Assembly: GCA_963697805.1 (NCBI GenBank)
Contig: CAVOPB010000003.1
Span: 310,001-374,000, forward strand
From: VRUE01 sp963697805
GTDB lineage: Bacteria > Actinomycetota > Thermoleophilia > Solirubrobacterales > 70-9
DNA length: 64,000 bases
Direction: 5' to 3'
Both the position numbers and the translations under genes were made by a program. The notes under the pieces were generated by a model. The model ran no database searches and was not told the origin of the DNA. It was given only the letters and a program-made list of their open reading frames with translations. The first letter of the stretch is position 1. Every line of letters begins with the position of its first letter. Below are positions 7,995-15,974 of this stretch, piece by piece.

Positions 7995-9158
7995 TTAGGC
8001 GGCCTGGGTAGCGCTGAGCTCCGCGGTGTCGTCCGAGTCCTTGCGTGGGCGTGCAACCGCCGATTCGGCAGCGAAGCCAGGCGGCGCGAGCTCGAGGTAG
8101 GCCTTGAAGGTCAGGTTGATCAGGGCCTGCGTCTTGTAGATGCGGAACGCCGGGCCGAGCAGCCGGACTGGAATGTGGGGGAGCAGCTTCTGGACAAAGA
8201 GAAGGATGCCGAAGCCGGTCCGGTGCGAATCGTGGAGCTCGGTGTAGTTGGCCTCGGCCTGCTGGCGGCTGCGCCTGCCCTCGAAGACGGCGCGGAGCTC
8301 GCGGCCGGCGGCGATCCCGTAGTAGAGCGCGGTCCGGATCCCCTCCGCGGTCAGCGGCAGGCACTGGCCTGCCGAGTCGCCGACGAAGAAGACCCCGGCC
8401 TCGGTCGGCTCGCGGAGCCGGTGCGGGATCCAGTTACCCTGATAGCGGACCTGGTCGCCGCCGAGGTCCGCCGAGAGGCGGTCTGTCCCCTCGCGGATCT
8501 TGTTGGCGGCCTCGTATGAGCAGGCCCCGATCCGGAGCTCCTCGCCGGCCGGGAAGCACCACCCGTACCCGGCCCGCGCGTAGCGGCGATCGACCCAGAC
8601 CTCGAGCGCGTCGCTGCGGCCCTGGGGATGGACCTCGAGGGCCCGCGTCAGCGGCGCGTCGGTCGGCTGGAAGCCATCGTCGGTCGCAAGGATCCGCCGC
8701 CAGCCGAGCGCGTCGACGACAAGCGGCGCGGTGACCGGGCCACGGTCGGTTTCGATCGTGATCGCCCCGTTCTCGGCGGGTCGCCGCCCCTCGACGGCGG
8801 CGATCTCGAAGGTCGCGTCGCACTCCTGCCAGAGCGCGTCGCACAACTCGTCGTAGTTGAAGGTCGAGAACGTGTAGGGCAGATCGAGGACCGTGACCTT
8901 GCCGGGCGTGTGCACGACCAGCTCGTCGAAGCGCTGCAGCTCGACATCCATCAGGTCGAGCGCCCGCAGCCAGTCGGTCGGGATCCCGCAGGCCGAGGTC
9001 GCGCGCTCGCCGATCTCGTAGCGATCGAGCATCAGCACCTTCGCACCCGAGTCGGTGAGCTCGCGCGCGACCGCGAGCCCGCCGAAGCTGGCGCCGCAGA
9101 TGACGACGTCGTACCCGCCCTGCAGCTGATCCCTGTCCCTTGACCCTGCCACGCCCAC
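7995..9158 (-). CDS. Geranylgeranyl-reductase-like FAD oxidoreductase
   Basis: A 387-residue flavoprotein. The FAD dinucleotide-binding motif is VVICGASFGGLAVARE near residue 20, and the second FAD signature is FFVGDSAGQCLPLTAEGIRTAL near residue 290. The AGYGWCFP block is typical of the geranylgeranyl reductase and related halogenase-like group. Members reduce isoprenoid double bonds or hydroxylate aromatics. The start is a GTG at 9158. A C-terminal extension (about residues 330-387) after the LLPHIPVRLLGPAFRIYKTQAL segment may be amphipathic and bind the membrane. Substrate unknown. Confidence 0.82.
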   Translation of the reverse strand: MGVAGSRDRDQLQGGYDVVICGASFGGLAVARELTDSGAKVLMLDRYEIGERATSACGIPTDWLRALDLMDVELQRFDELVVHTPGKVTVLDLPYTFSTFNYDELCDALWQECDATFEIAAVEGRRPAENGAITIETDRGPVTAPLVVDALGWRRILATDDGFQPTDAPLTRALEVHPQGRSDALEVWVDRRYARAGYGWCFPAGEELRIGACSYEAANKIREGTDRLSADLGGDQVRYQGNWIPHRLREPTEAGVFFVGDSAGQCLPLTAEGIRTALYYGIAAGRELRAVFEGRRSRQQAEANYTELHDSHRTGFGILLFVQKLLPHIPVRLLGPAFRIYKTQALINLTFKAYLELAPPGFAAESAVARPRKDSDDTAELSATQAA

Positions 9159-9209
9159 GGTAGAACGGTAGCGGCTCTTGGTACGGGAATGGCCTCGGAC
9201 CGTTGACCG

Positions 9210-9410
9210 TCAGCCGCAGGTACTTCCCTTGGAAGGTCTGGCCGGCGGTACCCGTGATTCTCGGAGAGCCGCCCGCCCCCGGCGAGCCCGGCGCCCCGCA
9301 CGGCGTTCGCGCAGCCTCACCGTTGCGATTCCGCAGCCGGTGGCGATCACCGGTCCGAGGCTAAGCGCGGTCTCCTCGATCGGGAGCCCGGCGATGTGGG
9401 CGAGCACCAT
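9210..9410 (-). CDS. Small putative membrane protein
   Basis: A 66-residue reading frame. Its first 35 residues, MVLAHIAGLPIEETALSLGP then a hydrophobic stretch and Arg-rich tail, resemble short one-helix proteins seen in other actinobacteria with an H-x-x-G-x-P-x-E-E-T start. The C-terminal part is basic and low-complexity. It begins 13 bp after the AHSA1 gene on the same strand, so it could be the last gene of the ArsR cassette. It may be spurious in such high-GC DNA. Confidence 0.42.
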   Translation of the reverse strand: MVLAHIAGLPIEETALSLGPVIATGCGIATVRLRERRAGRRARRGRAALRESRVPPARPSKGSTCG

Positions 9411-9423
9411 GGCGCGGTCGCCC

Positions 9424-9876
9424 CTATCGTCCGGGAGGCACCGCTTGCAGGGCGCGCTCGAGGTTGTCGAAGCACTTCGTCCAGCCGTCCTCGTGTGCGC
9501 GGACCGAGTCCTCGTCCCGGAGGCCGCTGTGGGTGAAGCGCGCCGTGGTGGTGCCTGCGGTTTCCTCGAAGTCGATCTCGATCAGCGTCTGCCTGTCCTC
9601 GTCGTCCCAGGTCCACGTGAACGCCAGGCGGGTCGGGCGGTCGACTTCGGTGTAGTGACCGCCCCCGCCGTGCTGGGCGTCCCCCTCTGGCTCGCGCATG
9701 ACCACGCGCAGGGCGCCACCTACGCGCAGGTCGACCCGTGCCTCGGGGGTATCCCAGTCGTGCCCAGCATGGAACCAGCGCCGCAGCACCTCCTCGCTGG
9801 TCCACGCGTCGAACACCGCCTCGGCGGGCGCTTGGAACGTGCGCTCGATCCGCAGCGTATTGTCGTCGGCGATCAC
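9424..9876 (-). CDS. AHSA1/SRPBCC (START-like) domain protein
   Basis: A 150-residue AHSA1-type START-fold protein. The family pattern is clear: LRIERTFQAPAEAVFDAWTS at the start, RRWF, a central VDLRVGGALRVVM strand, and GWTKCFDNLERAL at the end. The GTG start at 9876 overlaps the DUF899 stop as GTGA and gives the normal family length; the longer in-frame version to 9978 would sit within DUF899. AHSA1 proteins bind hydrophobic ligands and very often follow an ArsR repressor. The ligand is unknown. Confidence 0.85.
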   Translation of the reverse strand: MIADDNTLRIERTFQAPAEAVFDAWTSEEVLRRWFHAGHDWDTPEARVDLRVGGALRVVMREPEGDAQHGGGGHYTEVDRPTRLAFTWTWDDEDRQTLIEIDFEETAGTTTARFTHSGLRDEDSVRAHEDGWTKCFDNLERALQAVPPGR

Positions 9877-10568
9877 GACCGAGGGCTCCCCGAGCCGCGC
9901 TGCGAATCGTATTCGTCGTGGAGGTTCCACCACTGATAGGGCTCGGTCTGCGGGTACCCCTCGGGCGAGTCCTCCCACTTCTCCTGGCGACCGAGCGCAG
10001 TGATGTCGAGGTACGCCCAGGCGGTGCCCAGCGCCTCGTCGCCGCGCTTGTCGATGAAATAGGTGCGGAAGATCCGGCCGTCATCGTCGCGGTAGAAGGC
10101 GTTGGTGCCATGCCACTCGTCGACGCCGAAGTCGGCGTCGAATTCGTCGGCGATCGTGTACCAGGGGATCTCCCAGCCCATCCGCGCCTTCCAGCGCTCG
10201 ATGTCGGTCTGCGGGGCGCGTGAGACGTTCACGAAGGTGGTGTCCCGCGAGTTCAGGTGAGCGAGGTGAGCGACCTGGTCGGCCATGAACGAGCAGCCGG
10301 TGCAGCCGCTCTCGGGCCAGTCGGCCACGCCGGGCTCGAAGAAGAACCGGTAGACGATCAGCTGACGACGTCCCTCGAACAGGTCGAGCAGCGTCGCCGG
10401 CCCGTCCGGGCCCTCGAACAGGTAATCCTTCTCCACGGCCATCCTCGGCATCCTGCGGCGTTCGGCGGCCAGAGCGTCGCGGGCGCGGGTGACCTCCTTC
10501 TCCTTGACCAGCAGTTGCTCGCGCGCTGAGTCCCACTCCTGTGGCGACACGATCGGCGGCATCTTCAT
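9873..10568 (-). CDS. DUF899 thioredoxin-like protein
   Basis: A 231-residue DUF899 protein with a thioredoxin-like core. Visible blocks are YLFEGPDGPATLLDLFEGR, RQLIVYRFFFEP, the Cys-containing ESGCTGCSFMADQVAHLAHL (CxxC), and a C-terminal YLDITALGRQE segment followed by a W-rich tail. The family is thought to be redox-related but no reaction is established. It is the middle gene of a coupled trio: its ATG overlaps the ArsR stop (ATGA) and its stop overlaps the AHSA1 GTG (GTGA). Confidence 0.88.
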   Translation of the reverse strand: MKMPPIVSPQEWDSAREQLLVKEKEVTRARDALAAERRRMPRMAVEKDYLFEGPDGPATLLDLFEGRRQLIVYRFFFEPGVADWPESGCTGCSFMADQVAHLAHLNSRDTTFVNVSRAPQTDIERWKARMGWEIPWYTIADEFDADFGVDEWHGTNAFYRDDDGRIFRTYFIDKRGDEALGTAWAYLDITALGRQEKWEDSPEGYPQTEPYQWWNLHDEYDSQRGSGSPRS

Positions 10569-10876
10569 CTCGGCTCCTCCTTCAGGTACTCATCGACGAC
10601 ATCGAACATGCGCTCCCAGATGGCGCGCTGGCGATCCATCCACTCGGCGGCCTCGTCGAGCGCTTTCGGCTCGAGCGATAGCCGGTGCGTCCTGCCGTCG
10701 ATCACCCGGGTGACGACGCCCGCCTCCTCCAGGACCTTCAGGTGCTTGGAGATCGCGGGCTTGGACACCCCGAAATCGCCAGTGACTTCACTGACGCTCG
10801 CGGGGCCCACGGCAAGACGTTCGACGATCCCGCGTCGTATCGGATGCGAGAGCGCTTTGAACGAATCGTTAACCAT
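10565..10876 (-). CDS. ArsR family transcriptional repressor
   Basis: A 103-residue winged-helix regulator. The HTH reads VSEVTGDFGVSKPAISKHLKVLEEAGVV and the wing VIDGRTHRLSLEP. There is no cysteine metal site, so it belongs to the non-metal ArsR group commonly linked to AHSA1 genes. It heads an operon with DUF899 and AHSA1. An 18-bp near-palindrome overlaps its start codon and is a likely autoregulatory operator. Confidence 0.9.
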   Translation of the reverse strand: MVNDSFKALSHPIRRGIVERLAVGPASVSEVTGDFGVSKPAISKHLKVLEEAGVVTRVIDGRTHRLSLEPKALDEAAEWMDRQRAIWERMFDVVDEYLKEEPR

Positions 10877-10885
10877 TTGGTGAAC
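10868..10885. promoter_or_regulatory. Putative ArsR operator overlapping its own start codon
   Basis: GTTAACCA-TT-TGGTGAAC is an inverted repeat with 7 of 8 positions paired. The arsR start codon (10876-10874) lies inside it. Its position over the translation start, in an AT-rich patch, fits autorepression of the arsR-DUF899-AHSA1 operon. Confidence 0.55.
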
Positions 10886-10935
10886 AATAACACGTGCCAG
10901 AGTCCGCGCGGTCCGACCCGTCCCCGCGCGTCAAG

Positions 10936-12114
10936 TCACAGCCCGAGCTGTTTGCCCAGGATCTCCTTCATGATCTCGTCGGTTCCGCCGCCGATCGGGC
11001 CGAGGCGGGCGTCGCGGACCGCACGCTCGATCCCGTACTCGCGCATGTAGCCGTAGCCGCCGTGGATCTGGAGGCACTCGTCGGCGATGTCGAGGACGCC
11101 GCGCTGGGTGATCAGCTTCGCCATCGTCACCTCCTTGATGCAGTCCTGGCCCTCGTGGAAGAGGCGCAGCGCGTTGTAGGTAATCGCGCGGGCGGCCTCG
11201 GCCAGGGTCGCCATCTCGGCGACCTTGTGGCGGACCGCCTGGAAGTTCCCGATCGGCCGGCCGAACGCCCTGCGGTCGAGCGCGTAGGCGACGGTGGTCT
11301 CTATCAGCCTCTGCATCGCTCCGACCGCGCCGATCGCCATCAGCAGCCGCTCCCAGGCGAAGTTGAACATGATCAGCCTGAAGCCCTCGTTCTCGGAGCC
11401 GAGCAGGTTCTCGGCCGGGACTTCGACGTCGGTGAAGGAGAGCTCGCCGGTATCGGAGGAGTGCCAGCCGAGCTTCTCGAGCTTCGCCGAGACCTCGTAG
11501 CCGGGCATCTCGCTCTCGAGGACGAGGAACGAGATCCCGTGGTGACCGCCGTCCTGGGTCGTCTTGCAGGCGCAGACGAGGAAGTCGGCGCGGACGCCGT
11601 TGGTGATGAAGGTCTTGGCGCCGTTGACGACATAGCCGCCGTCGGTCCGCTCGGCGAAGGTCGAGATCCCGGCGACGTCGGAGCCGGCGCCGGGCTCGGT
11701 GATCCCCAGCGCCCCGATCTTCTCGCCGGCGATCCCCGGCACCAGCCAGCGCTGCTTCTGCTCCTCGCTGCCGAAGTTGAAGATCGGCGGCATCGCGATC
11801 GAGGCGTGGGCGTTGAGCCCCGCCGCGACCCCGCCCGAGCCACCTGAGCGGGCGAGCTCCTCGACCCAGATCGCGTCGTGGAGGTGGGTCCCGCCCTGGC
11901 CGCCGTAGCTCTCGGGGAACTTGAGGCCGAGGAAGCCGAGCTCGGCGCAGCGCCGGTAGAGCTCACGCGGGAATTCGCGGGCGGCCTCCCACTCGTCGAC
12001 ATTGGGGGCGATCTCCTTCGAGACGAACCGCCTCACCGTCCCCCGCAACTCCTCGTGCTCGGAGTCAAACGGCGGCGGGACGGCTCTCACGCCCGTGTCC
12101 TTGACGACGGTCAT
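10936..12114 (-). CDS. Acyl-CoA dehydrogenase, LCAD/IVD-like
   Basis: A 392-residue acyl-CoA dehydrogenase, which oxidises acyl-CoA to 2-enoyl-CoA and passes electrons to ETF. Blocks seen: LGFLGLKFPESYGGQGG, GALGITEPGAGSDVAGI, GAKTFITNG, the FAD-contacting RRAFGRPIGNFQAVRHKVAEMA, and HGGYGYMREYGIERAVRDARLG. The YEGT glutamate of medium-chain enzymes is replaced (PIGGGTDEIM), while AWERLLMA supplies a Glu where LCAD and IVD carry their catalytic base. The start is ATG 12114; the long in-frame extension overlaps the divergent gene at 12178 and is rejected. Confidence 0.9.
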   Translation of the reverse strand: MTVVKDTGVRAVPPPFDSEHEELRGTVRRFVSKEIAPNVDEWEAAREFPRELYRRCAELGFLGLKFPESYGGQGGTHLHDAIWVEELARSGGSGGVAAGLNAHASIAMPPIFNFGSEEQKQRWLVPGIAGEKIGALGITEPGAGSDVAGISTFAERTDGGYVVNGAKTFITNGVRADFLVCACKTTQDGGHHGISFLVLESEMPGYEVSAKLEKLGWHSSDTGELSFTDVEVPAENLLGSENEGFRLIMFNFAWERLLMAIGAVGAMQRLIETTVAYALDRRAFGRPIGNFQAVRHKVAEMATLAEAARAITYNALRLFHEGQDCIKEVTMAKLITQRGVLDIADECLQIHGGYGYMREYGIERAVRDARLGPIGGGTDEIMKEILGKQLGL

Positions 12115-12164
12115 CGGAGCGGACGCTAGCGCGTGTGAGGCCGGCCGGGGCCTGCGACCGCCGA

Positions 12165-12170
12165 TACGAT
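12165..12170 (+). promoter_or_regulatory. Putative -10 box of a leaderless promoter
   Basis: TACGAT ends 7 bp before the ATG at 12178, in a divergent gap of 63 bp with the acyl-CoA dehydrogenase. No Shine-Dalgarno sequence fits in the gap. Confidence 0.35.
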
Positions 12171-12177
12171 CCCTCCC

Positions 12178-13869
12178 ATGGGAGATCCGGTGCTGCTCGC
12201 TGTCGATGGGGACCCCGATGCGCTTGCCCGCACCGAGATCGAGCTCACCCGCCGCTACGGCCAGGACTACAGGGTCCTGACGGAGAGCACCGCGGAGGGG
12301 GCGCTGGCGGCCCTCGAGCGCCTCCAGTCCGAAGCTGAGCCGGTCGCGCTGGTCCTCGCCGACCAGTGGCTCGGCAAGACGCCGGGCGCCGACGTCCTGA
12401 CCCACGCCCGCGAGCTGCACCCCGCTGTCAAGCGCGGATTGATGATCGGCTGGGGGGACTGGGCGAACGCCGACACCTCGAAGGCGATATCGACCGCGAT
12501 GACGCTGGGCAGGATCGACTACTACGTCCTCAAGCCTCAGCGCTGCCCGGACGAGCTCTTCCACCGCACCGTCGCCGAGTTCCTGTTCGAGTGGGCCCGT
12601 CACGAGTCGCCGCTGCAGGGCGAGATCGAGATCGTCGCCGAGCTCGGCTCGCCGCGCGCCGCCGAGCTGCGCGACCTCCTCAGCCGCAACGGAATCCCCT
12701 ACGCCTGCCACCCGCCCGAGTCGACCGAAGGCCAGGCGCTGCTCAATGACTCAGGGCATGAGGATCCGACCGTCCCGGTCGCGAAGGTGGGCGGCGGGCG
12801 ATACATCGTCGACCCGACCAACGTCGAGCTGGCCGACGCGTTCGGGGTCAGCACCGAGCTCGGTGATGAGCGCGAGTTCGACGTCGTCGTGATCGGGGCC
12901 GGGCCGGCCGGCCTCGCCGCCGCCGTCTATGCCTCCTCGGAGGGGATGCGGGCGCTGGTGATCGAGCGGGAGGCGATCGGCGGGCAGGCCGGCTCGAGCT
13001 CCCTGATCCGCAACTACCTCGGCTTCTCGCGCGGGGTGAGCGGCTCCGACCTCGCCCAGCGCGCCTACCAGCAGGCATGGGTATTCGGGACGAAGTTCCT
13101 GCTGATGCGCGAGGTGGTCGAGCTGCGGCCGGGGGAGAGGCGGCACGTCCTGCGGACCTCCGACGGCGCCGAGATCGAGACGGTGGCGGTGCTGCTCGCC
13201 TCCGGTGTCTCCTACCGCCGGCTCGATATCCCGTCGCTCTCCTGCCTCGAGGGCGAGGGCGTGTTCTACGGCGCCTCGGCCGCCGACGCCAAAGGGCTGC
13301 CCGGGAAACGCGTCTTCGTCGTCGGCGGCGGCAACTCGGCCGGCCAGGCGGCGATGCACCTCTGCCGCTACGCGGCCCGGGTGACGATGCTGGTCCGCAG
13401 GCCGACCCTCTCCGAGACGATGTCCGACTACCTGTGCCGGGCGATCGAGGCTGCCGACAACATCGACGTGATGTACGAGACCGAGGCCGTCGGCGGCACC
13501 GGGACCCACCGGCTCGAGACCCTGACGCTTCTCGACAAGGCGTCCGGTGAGAAATCGACCGTCGAGGCCGACGCGCTGTTCGTGATGATCGGCGCCCGTC
13601 CCGGGACCGAGTGGCTCCCACCCGAGATCGAGCGCGACGAGTGGGGCTACATCCTCACTGGGACCGACCTCGAATCAGGCGACGGCCCCTCGCCGCGCCT
13701 GGGGGAGACCAGCCTCAGCCGGGTCTTCGCGGTCGGCGATGTCCGCCACGGATCTGTCAAACGGGTCGCCTCGGCGGTCGGCGAGGGCTCGATCGTGATC
13801 CAGCAGGTGCACCACTACCTCGAGGCCGAGGCCGAGGCCGAAGCCTCTGACGCCGCCGGCGTCACCTAG
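12178..13869 (+). CDS. Fused response regulator/thioredoxin-reductase-like flavoprotein
   Basis: A 563-residue fusion. Residues 1-125 look like a receiver domain: acidic pocket in LAVDGDPDAL, likely phosphoacceptor Asp in LVLADQWLG, conserved Lys in YYVLKPQ. Residues 150-225 form a thioredoxin/GST-N-like linker. Residues 235-550 are a thioredoxin-reductase-type module with FAD motif VVVIGAGPAGLAAAVYA, NADPH motif VFVVGGGNSAGQAA and end motif VFAVGDVRHGSVKR. The CxxC redox pair of true TrxR is missing (the site reads FYGASAADAKGL), so it cannot reduce thioredoxin by the classical route. No histidine kinase lies nearby. Confidence 0.85.
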   Translation: MGDPVLLAVDGDPDALARTEIELTRRYGQDYRVLTESTAEGALAALERLQSEAEPVALVLADQWLGKTPGADVLTHARELHPAVKRGLMIGWGDWANADTSKAISTAMTLGRIDYYVLKPQRCPDELFHRTVAEFLFEWARHESPLQGEIEIVAELGSPRAAELRDLLSRNGIPYACHPPESTEGQALLNDSGHEDPTVPVAKVGGGRYIVDPTNVELADAFGVSTELGDEREFDVVVIGAGPAGLAAAVYASSEGMRALVIEREAIGGQAGSSSLIRNYLGFSRGVSGSDLAQRAYQQAWVFGTKFLLMREVVELRPGERRHVLRTSDGAEIETVAVLLASGVSYRRLDIPSLSCLEGEGVFYGASAADAKGLPGKRVFVVGGGNSAGQAAMHLCRYAARVTMLVRRPTLSETMSDYLCRAIEAADNIDVMYETEAVGGTGTHRLETLTLLDKASGEKSTVEADALFVMIGARPGTEWLPPEIERDEWGYILTGTDLESGDGPSPRLGETSLSRVFAVGDVRHGSVKRVASAVGEGSIVIQQVHHYLEAEAEAEASDAAGVT

Positions 13870-14288
13870 CCCTCGAGCATCGTGTGGCCGCGGCCCTCGT
13901 GGTCGAAGCCGAGCAGGTCCCCCTGCGGGTTCTTGGGGCCGCCATGGTGGTAGGCGCGGACCTCGGCGATGCGGCCGTCCTCGATCCGGAACCACTCGGT
14001 GCCGCGGTCGAGCCGGCGCTCGCCGGACTCCGGGTGGCACCAGGTCATCGACCACTCGATCACGACCTGGTCGCCTTCCCCGATTGCGTTCTCGAGGTGC
14101 CACTGACCGTCGATGTGCTCGACGGCGAAGGCGGCGTAGCGGGCGATCTCCTCGGCGCCCCGATGGGGCCCGAGACGGGTGTAGTAGTGGACCGCGTCGT
14201 CGGTGAAGTGCGCCGCGACCGCAGCGGCGTCGCCGGTGTTCAGGGCCTCGTAGTAGGAGCGGACGTGGTCGATGTGCGAATTCGTCAC
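13866..14288 (-). CDS. SnoaL-like nuclear transport factor 2 family protein
   Basis: A 140-residue SnoaL-fold protein. It begins HIDHVRSYYEALNTGDAAAVAAHFTDDAVHYYT, the usual opening of this family, and has EEIARYAAFAVEHIDGQWHLEN, VVIEWSMTW and RGTEWFRIEDGRIAEVRAYH. The pattern fits a small-molecule isomerase, hydrolase or binding protein; the substrate is unknown. Its stop overlaps the end of the convergent flavoprotein gene by 4 bp. Confidence 0.83.
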   Translation of the reverse strand: MTNSHIDHVRSYYEALNTGDAAAVAAHFTDDAVHYYTRLGPHRGAEEIARYAAFAVEHIDGQWHLENAIGEGDQVVIEWSMTWCHPESGERRLDRGTEWFRIEDGRIAEVRAYHHGGPKNPQGDLLGFDHEGRGHTMLEG

Positions 14289-14320
14289 GGTGATCGTGAA
14301 ATCGTTGACGTGGGGGAGGC

Positions 14321-14326
14321 TATCCT
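14321..14326 (+). promoter_or_regulatory. Putative -10 box of a leaderless promoter
   Basis: TATCCT ends 6 bp before the GTG at 14333, without a ribosome binding site between them. Confidence 0.4.
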
Positions 14327-14332
14327 GGGCCG

Positions 14333-14632
14333 GTGGACCGGGCGACCTGGACGGATCAGCGGCTCGACGACCTCGCCAACCGGATGGACGCGGGGTTCGA
14401 CCGCCTCGACCGCGACCTCCGCGAACTGCACATCGAGCTGCGTGAGGAGATCAGCGGCGTACGCGGCGAGCTGGGGGCCGAGATCGGCGGTCTGCGTTGC
14501 GAGCTGGGCGCCGAGATCGGCGGCCTACGTGGCGAGATCGACGCGCTGCGGCTGACCATGCTGCGCACCGGCGGCGGCATCATGGTCGGCCTGGTCGGAG
14601 TGATCGCTGCGGTTTTCGTCAACGGCGGCTGA
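14333..14632 (+). CDS. Small coiled-coil protein with one C-terminal membrane helix
   Basis: A 99-residue protein starting at GTG 14333. Residues 1-75 form a coiled coil with an internal duplication: GELGAEIGGLR and ELGAEIGGLRGE are near-copies, giving an 11-residue repeat. Residues 78-96 (GGGIMVGLVGVIAAVFV) form a single transmembrane segment near the C-terminus. This tail-anchored layout is common among small actinobacterial proteins of unknown function. A TATCCT box just upstream suggests leaderless expression. Confidence 0.7.
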   Translation: MDRATWTDQRLDDLANRMDAGFDRLDRDLRELHIELREEISGVRGELGAEIGGLRCELGAEIGGLRGEIDALRLTMLRTGGGIMVGLVGVIAAVFVNGG

Positions 14633-14645
14633 GCCGCGTCCGCCG

Positions 14646-15863
14646 CTACAGCCCGTAACTGCGGCCGATCACCTCGAGCATGATCTCGTCGGTGCCGGCG
14701 CCGATCCGGTTGAGGCGGACGTCGCGGTAGGCGCGCTCGATCTCGTACTCCTTCATGTAGCCGTAGCCGCCGTGGATCTGGATGCACTCGTCGGCGACCT
14801 CGCAGGCGATCCGCGAGGTGTAGAGCTTGCACTCGGAGATCTCGCGGACGGGGTACTCGCCGTTGGCGTAGCGCCAGGCGGTCGCGTAGGTGAACTGACG
14901 CGCGGCCTCGATCTTGGTCGCCATCTCGGCGAACTTGTGGCGGATCACCTGGAAGTTGCCGATCGAGCGGCCGAACGCCTTGCGCTCCTTCGCGTACTCG
15001 AGGGTGCGATCGAACATCCGCTGCGCGCCGGCGACGGCGCCGGCGCAGGCCACCATCCGCTCGCTCTGGAGCTCCCAGGCGATGTGGTAGAAGCCCTTGC
15101 CCTCCTCTCCGAGCAGGTTCGCGGCTGGGACGCGGACGTCCTCGAAGCTCAGTTCGGCGGTGTCGGAGGAGTGCATCCCCATCTTCTCGAGCTTGCGCGA
15201 GACGTTGAAGCCCGGAACCGGGTCGCCGTTGTCATCGCGGAGGTCGACGACCAGGAGGCTGATTCCCTCGTGTGCCTTCTCGGGGTCGGTCTTGACGACG
15301 AGGACGATGAAGTCCGCCCGGGCGCCGTTGGTGATGAACGTCTTCGAGCCGTTGACGACGAATTCGTCGCCGTCGCGGATCGCCTTGGTGCGGATCCCGG
15401 CGACGTCGGAGCCGGCCTCCGGCTCGGTGATCCCGAGGCAACCGATCTTCTTGCCTTCGATCGCCGGCGGCATGTAGCGCTGCTTGAGGTCGTCCGTGCC
15501 GAGCATCTCGATCGGCGGCAGGACCATGTCGGTGTGGACGATGAAGCCCATGTTCAGCCCGCCGGAGCCGGAGTAGCTGAGGCACTCGGCCCGGACCATC
15601 GAGTAGTAGTAGTCGCCGCCCTGGCCGCCGTACTGCTCGGGGAAGCAGAGGCCGAGGAAGCCGAGCTCGCCCGCCCGCGTCATCACCTCGGTGGGCCAGG
15701 TTGTCTCCTCCCACTCGTTGCGATGGGGGAACAGCTCCTTTTCAACCCACGACTGCATCGACTCGCGCAGGTCTTCGTGCTCCTGCGTGAAGATCATGTG
15801 CTTGCGGTCGGCGCCGTGGTCGGGCTTGATGACCTTGGAGCCGTTGGTCGTCGCGGTCGTCAC
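14646..15863 (-). CDS. Acyl-CoA dehydrogenase
   Basis: A 405-residue acyl-CoA dehydrogenase with the full domain set: LGFLGLCFPEQYGGQGGDYY, CLGITEPEAGSDVAGI, GSKTFITNGARADF, RKAFGRSIGNFQVIRHKFAEMA and HGGYGYMKEYEIERAYRDVRL. The last active-site segment reads RIGAGTDEIM, so the MCAD-type Glu is absent; QSERMVA offers the IVD/LCAD-type base. The start was set at GTG 15863, preceded by GAGGGGAG, rather than the GTG at 15905. It is divergent from the enoyl-CoA hydratase at 15975, which catalyses the next beta-oxidation step. Confidence 0.9.
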   Translation of the reverse strand: MTTATTNGSKVIKPDHGADRKHMIFTQEHEDLRESMQSWVEKELFPHRNEWEETTWPTEVMTRAGELGFLGLCFPEQYGGQGGDYYYSMVRAECLSYSGSGGLNMGFIVHTDMVLPPIEMLGTDDLKQRYMPPAIEGKKIGCLGITEPEAGSDVAGIRTKAIRDGDEFVVNGSKTFITNGARADFIVLVVKTDPEKAHEGISLLVVDLRDDNGDPVPGFNVSRKLEKMGMHSSDTAELSFEDVRVPAANLLGEEGKGFYHIAWELQSERMVACAGAVAGAQRMFDRTLEYAKERKAFGRSIGNFQVIRHKFAEMATKIEAARQFTYATAWRYANGEYPVREISECKLYTSRIACEVADECIQIHGGYGYMKEYEIERAYRDVRLNRIGAGTDEIMLEVIGRSYGL

Positions 15864-15960
15864 TGGGAGTCTCCCCTCGTTCGCAGCTGATCCAGAAGGC
15901 GGCACGCCGCCCTGAAAGTTGCGGTGGACAGTAGCACTTCCTACTTACCACGGAGTCGGC

Positions 15961-15966
15961 TATCGT
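15961..15966 (+). promoter_or_regulatory. Putative -10 box of a leaderless promoter
   Basis: TATCGT ends 8 bp before the GTG at 15975; the gap CGCCCGAGC-type sequence contains no clear Shine-Dalgarno element. Confidence 0.35.
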
Positions 15967-15974
15967 GCCCGAGC

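Noticed and set aside
10936..12711. 591-codon version of the acyl-CoA dehydrogenase
   Set aside because: The extra 199 codons run antisense through the response-regulator fusion; ATG 12114 fits the family length.
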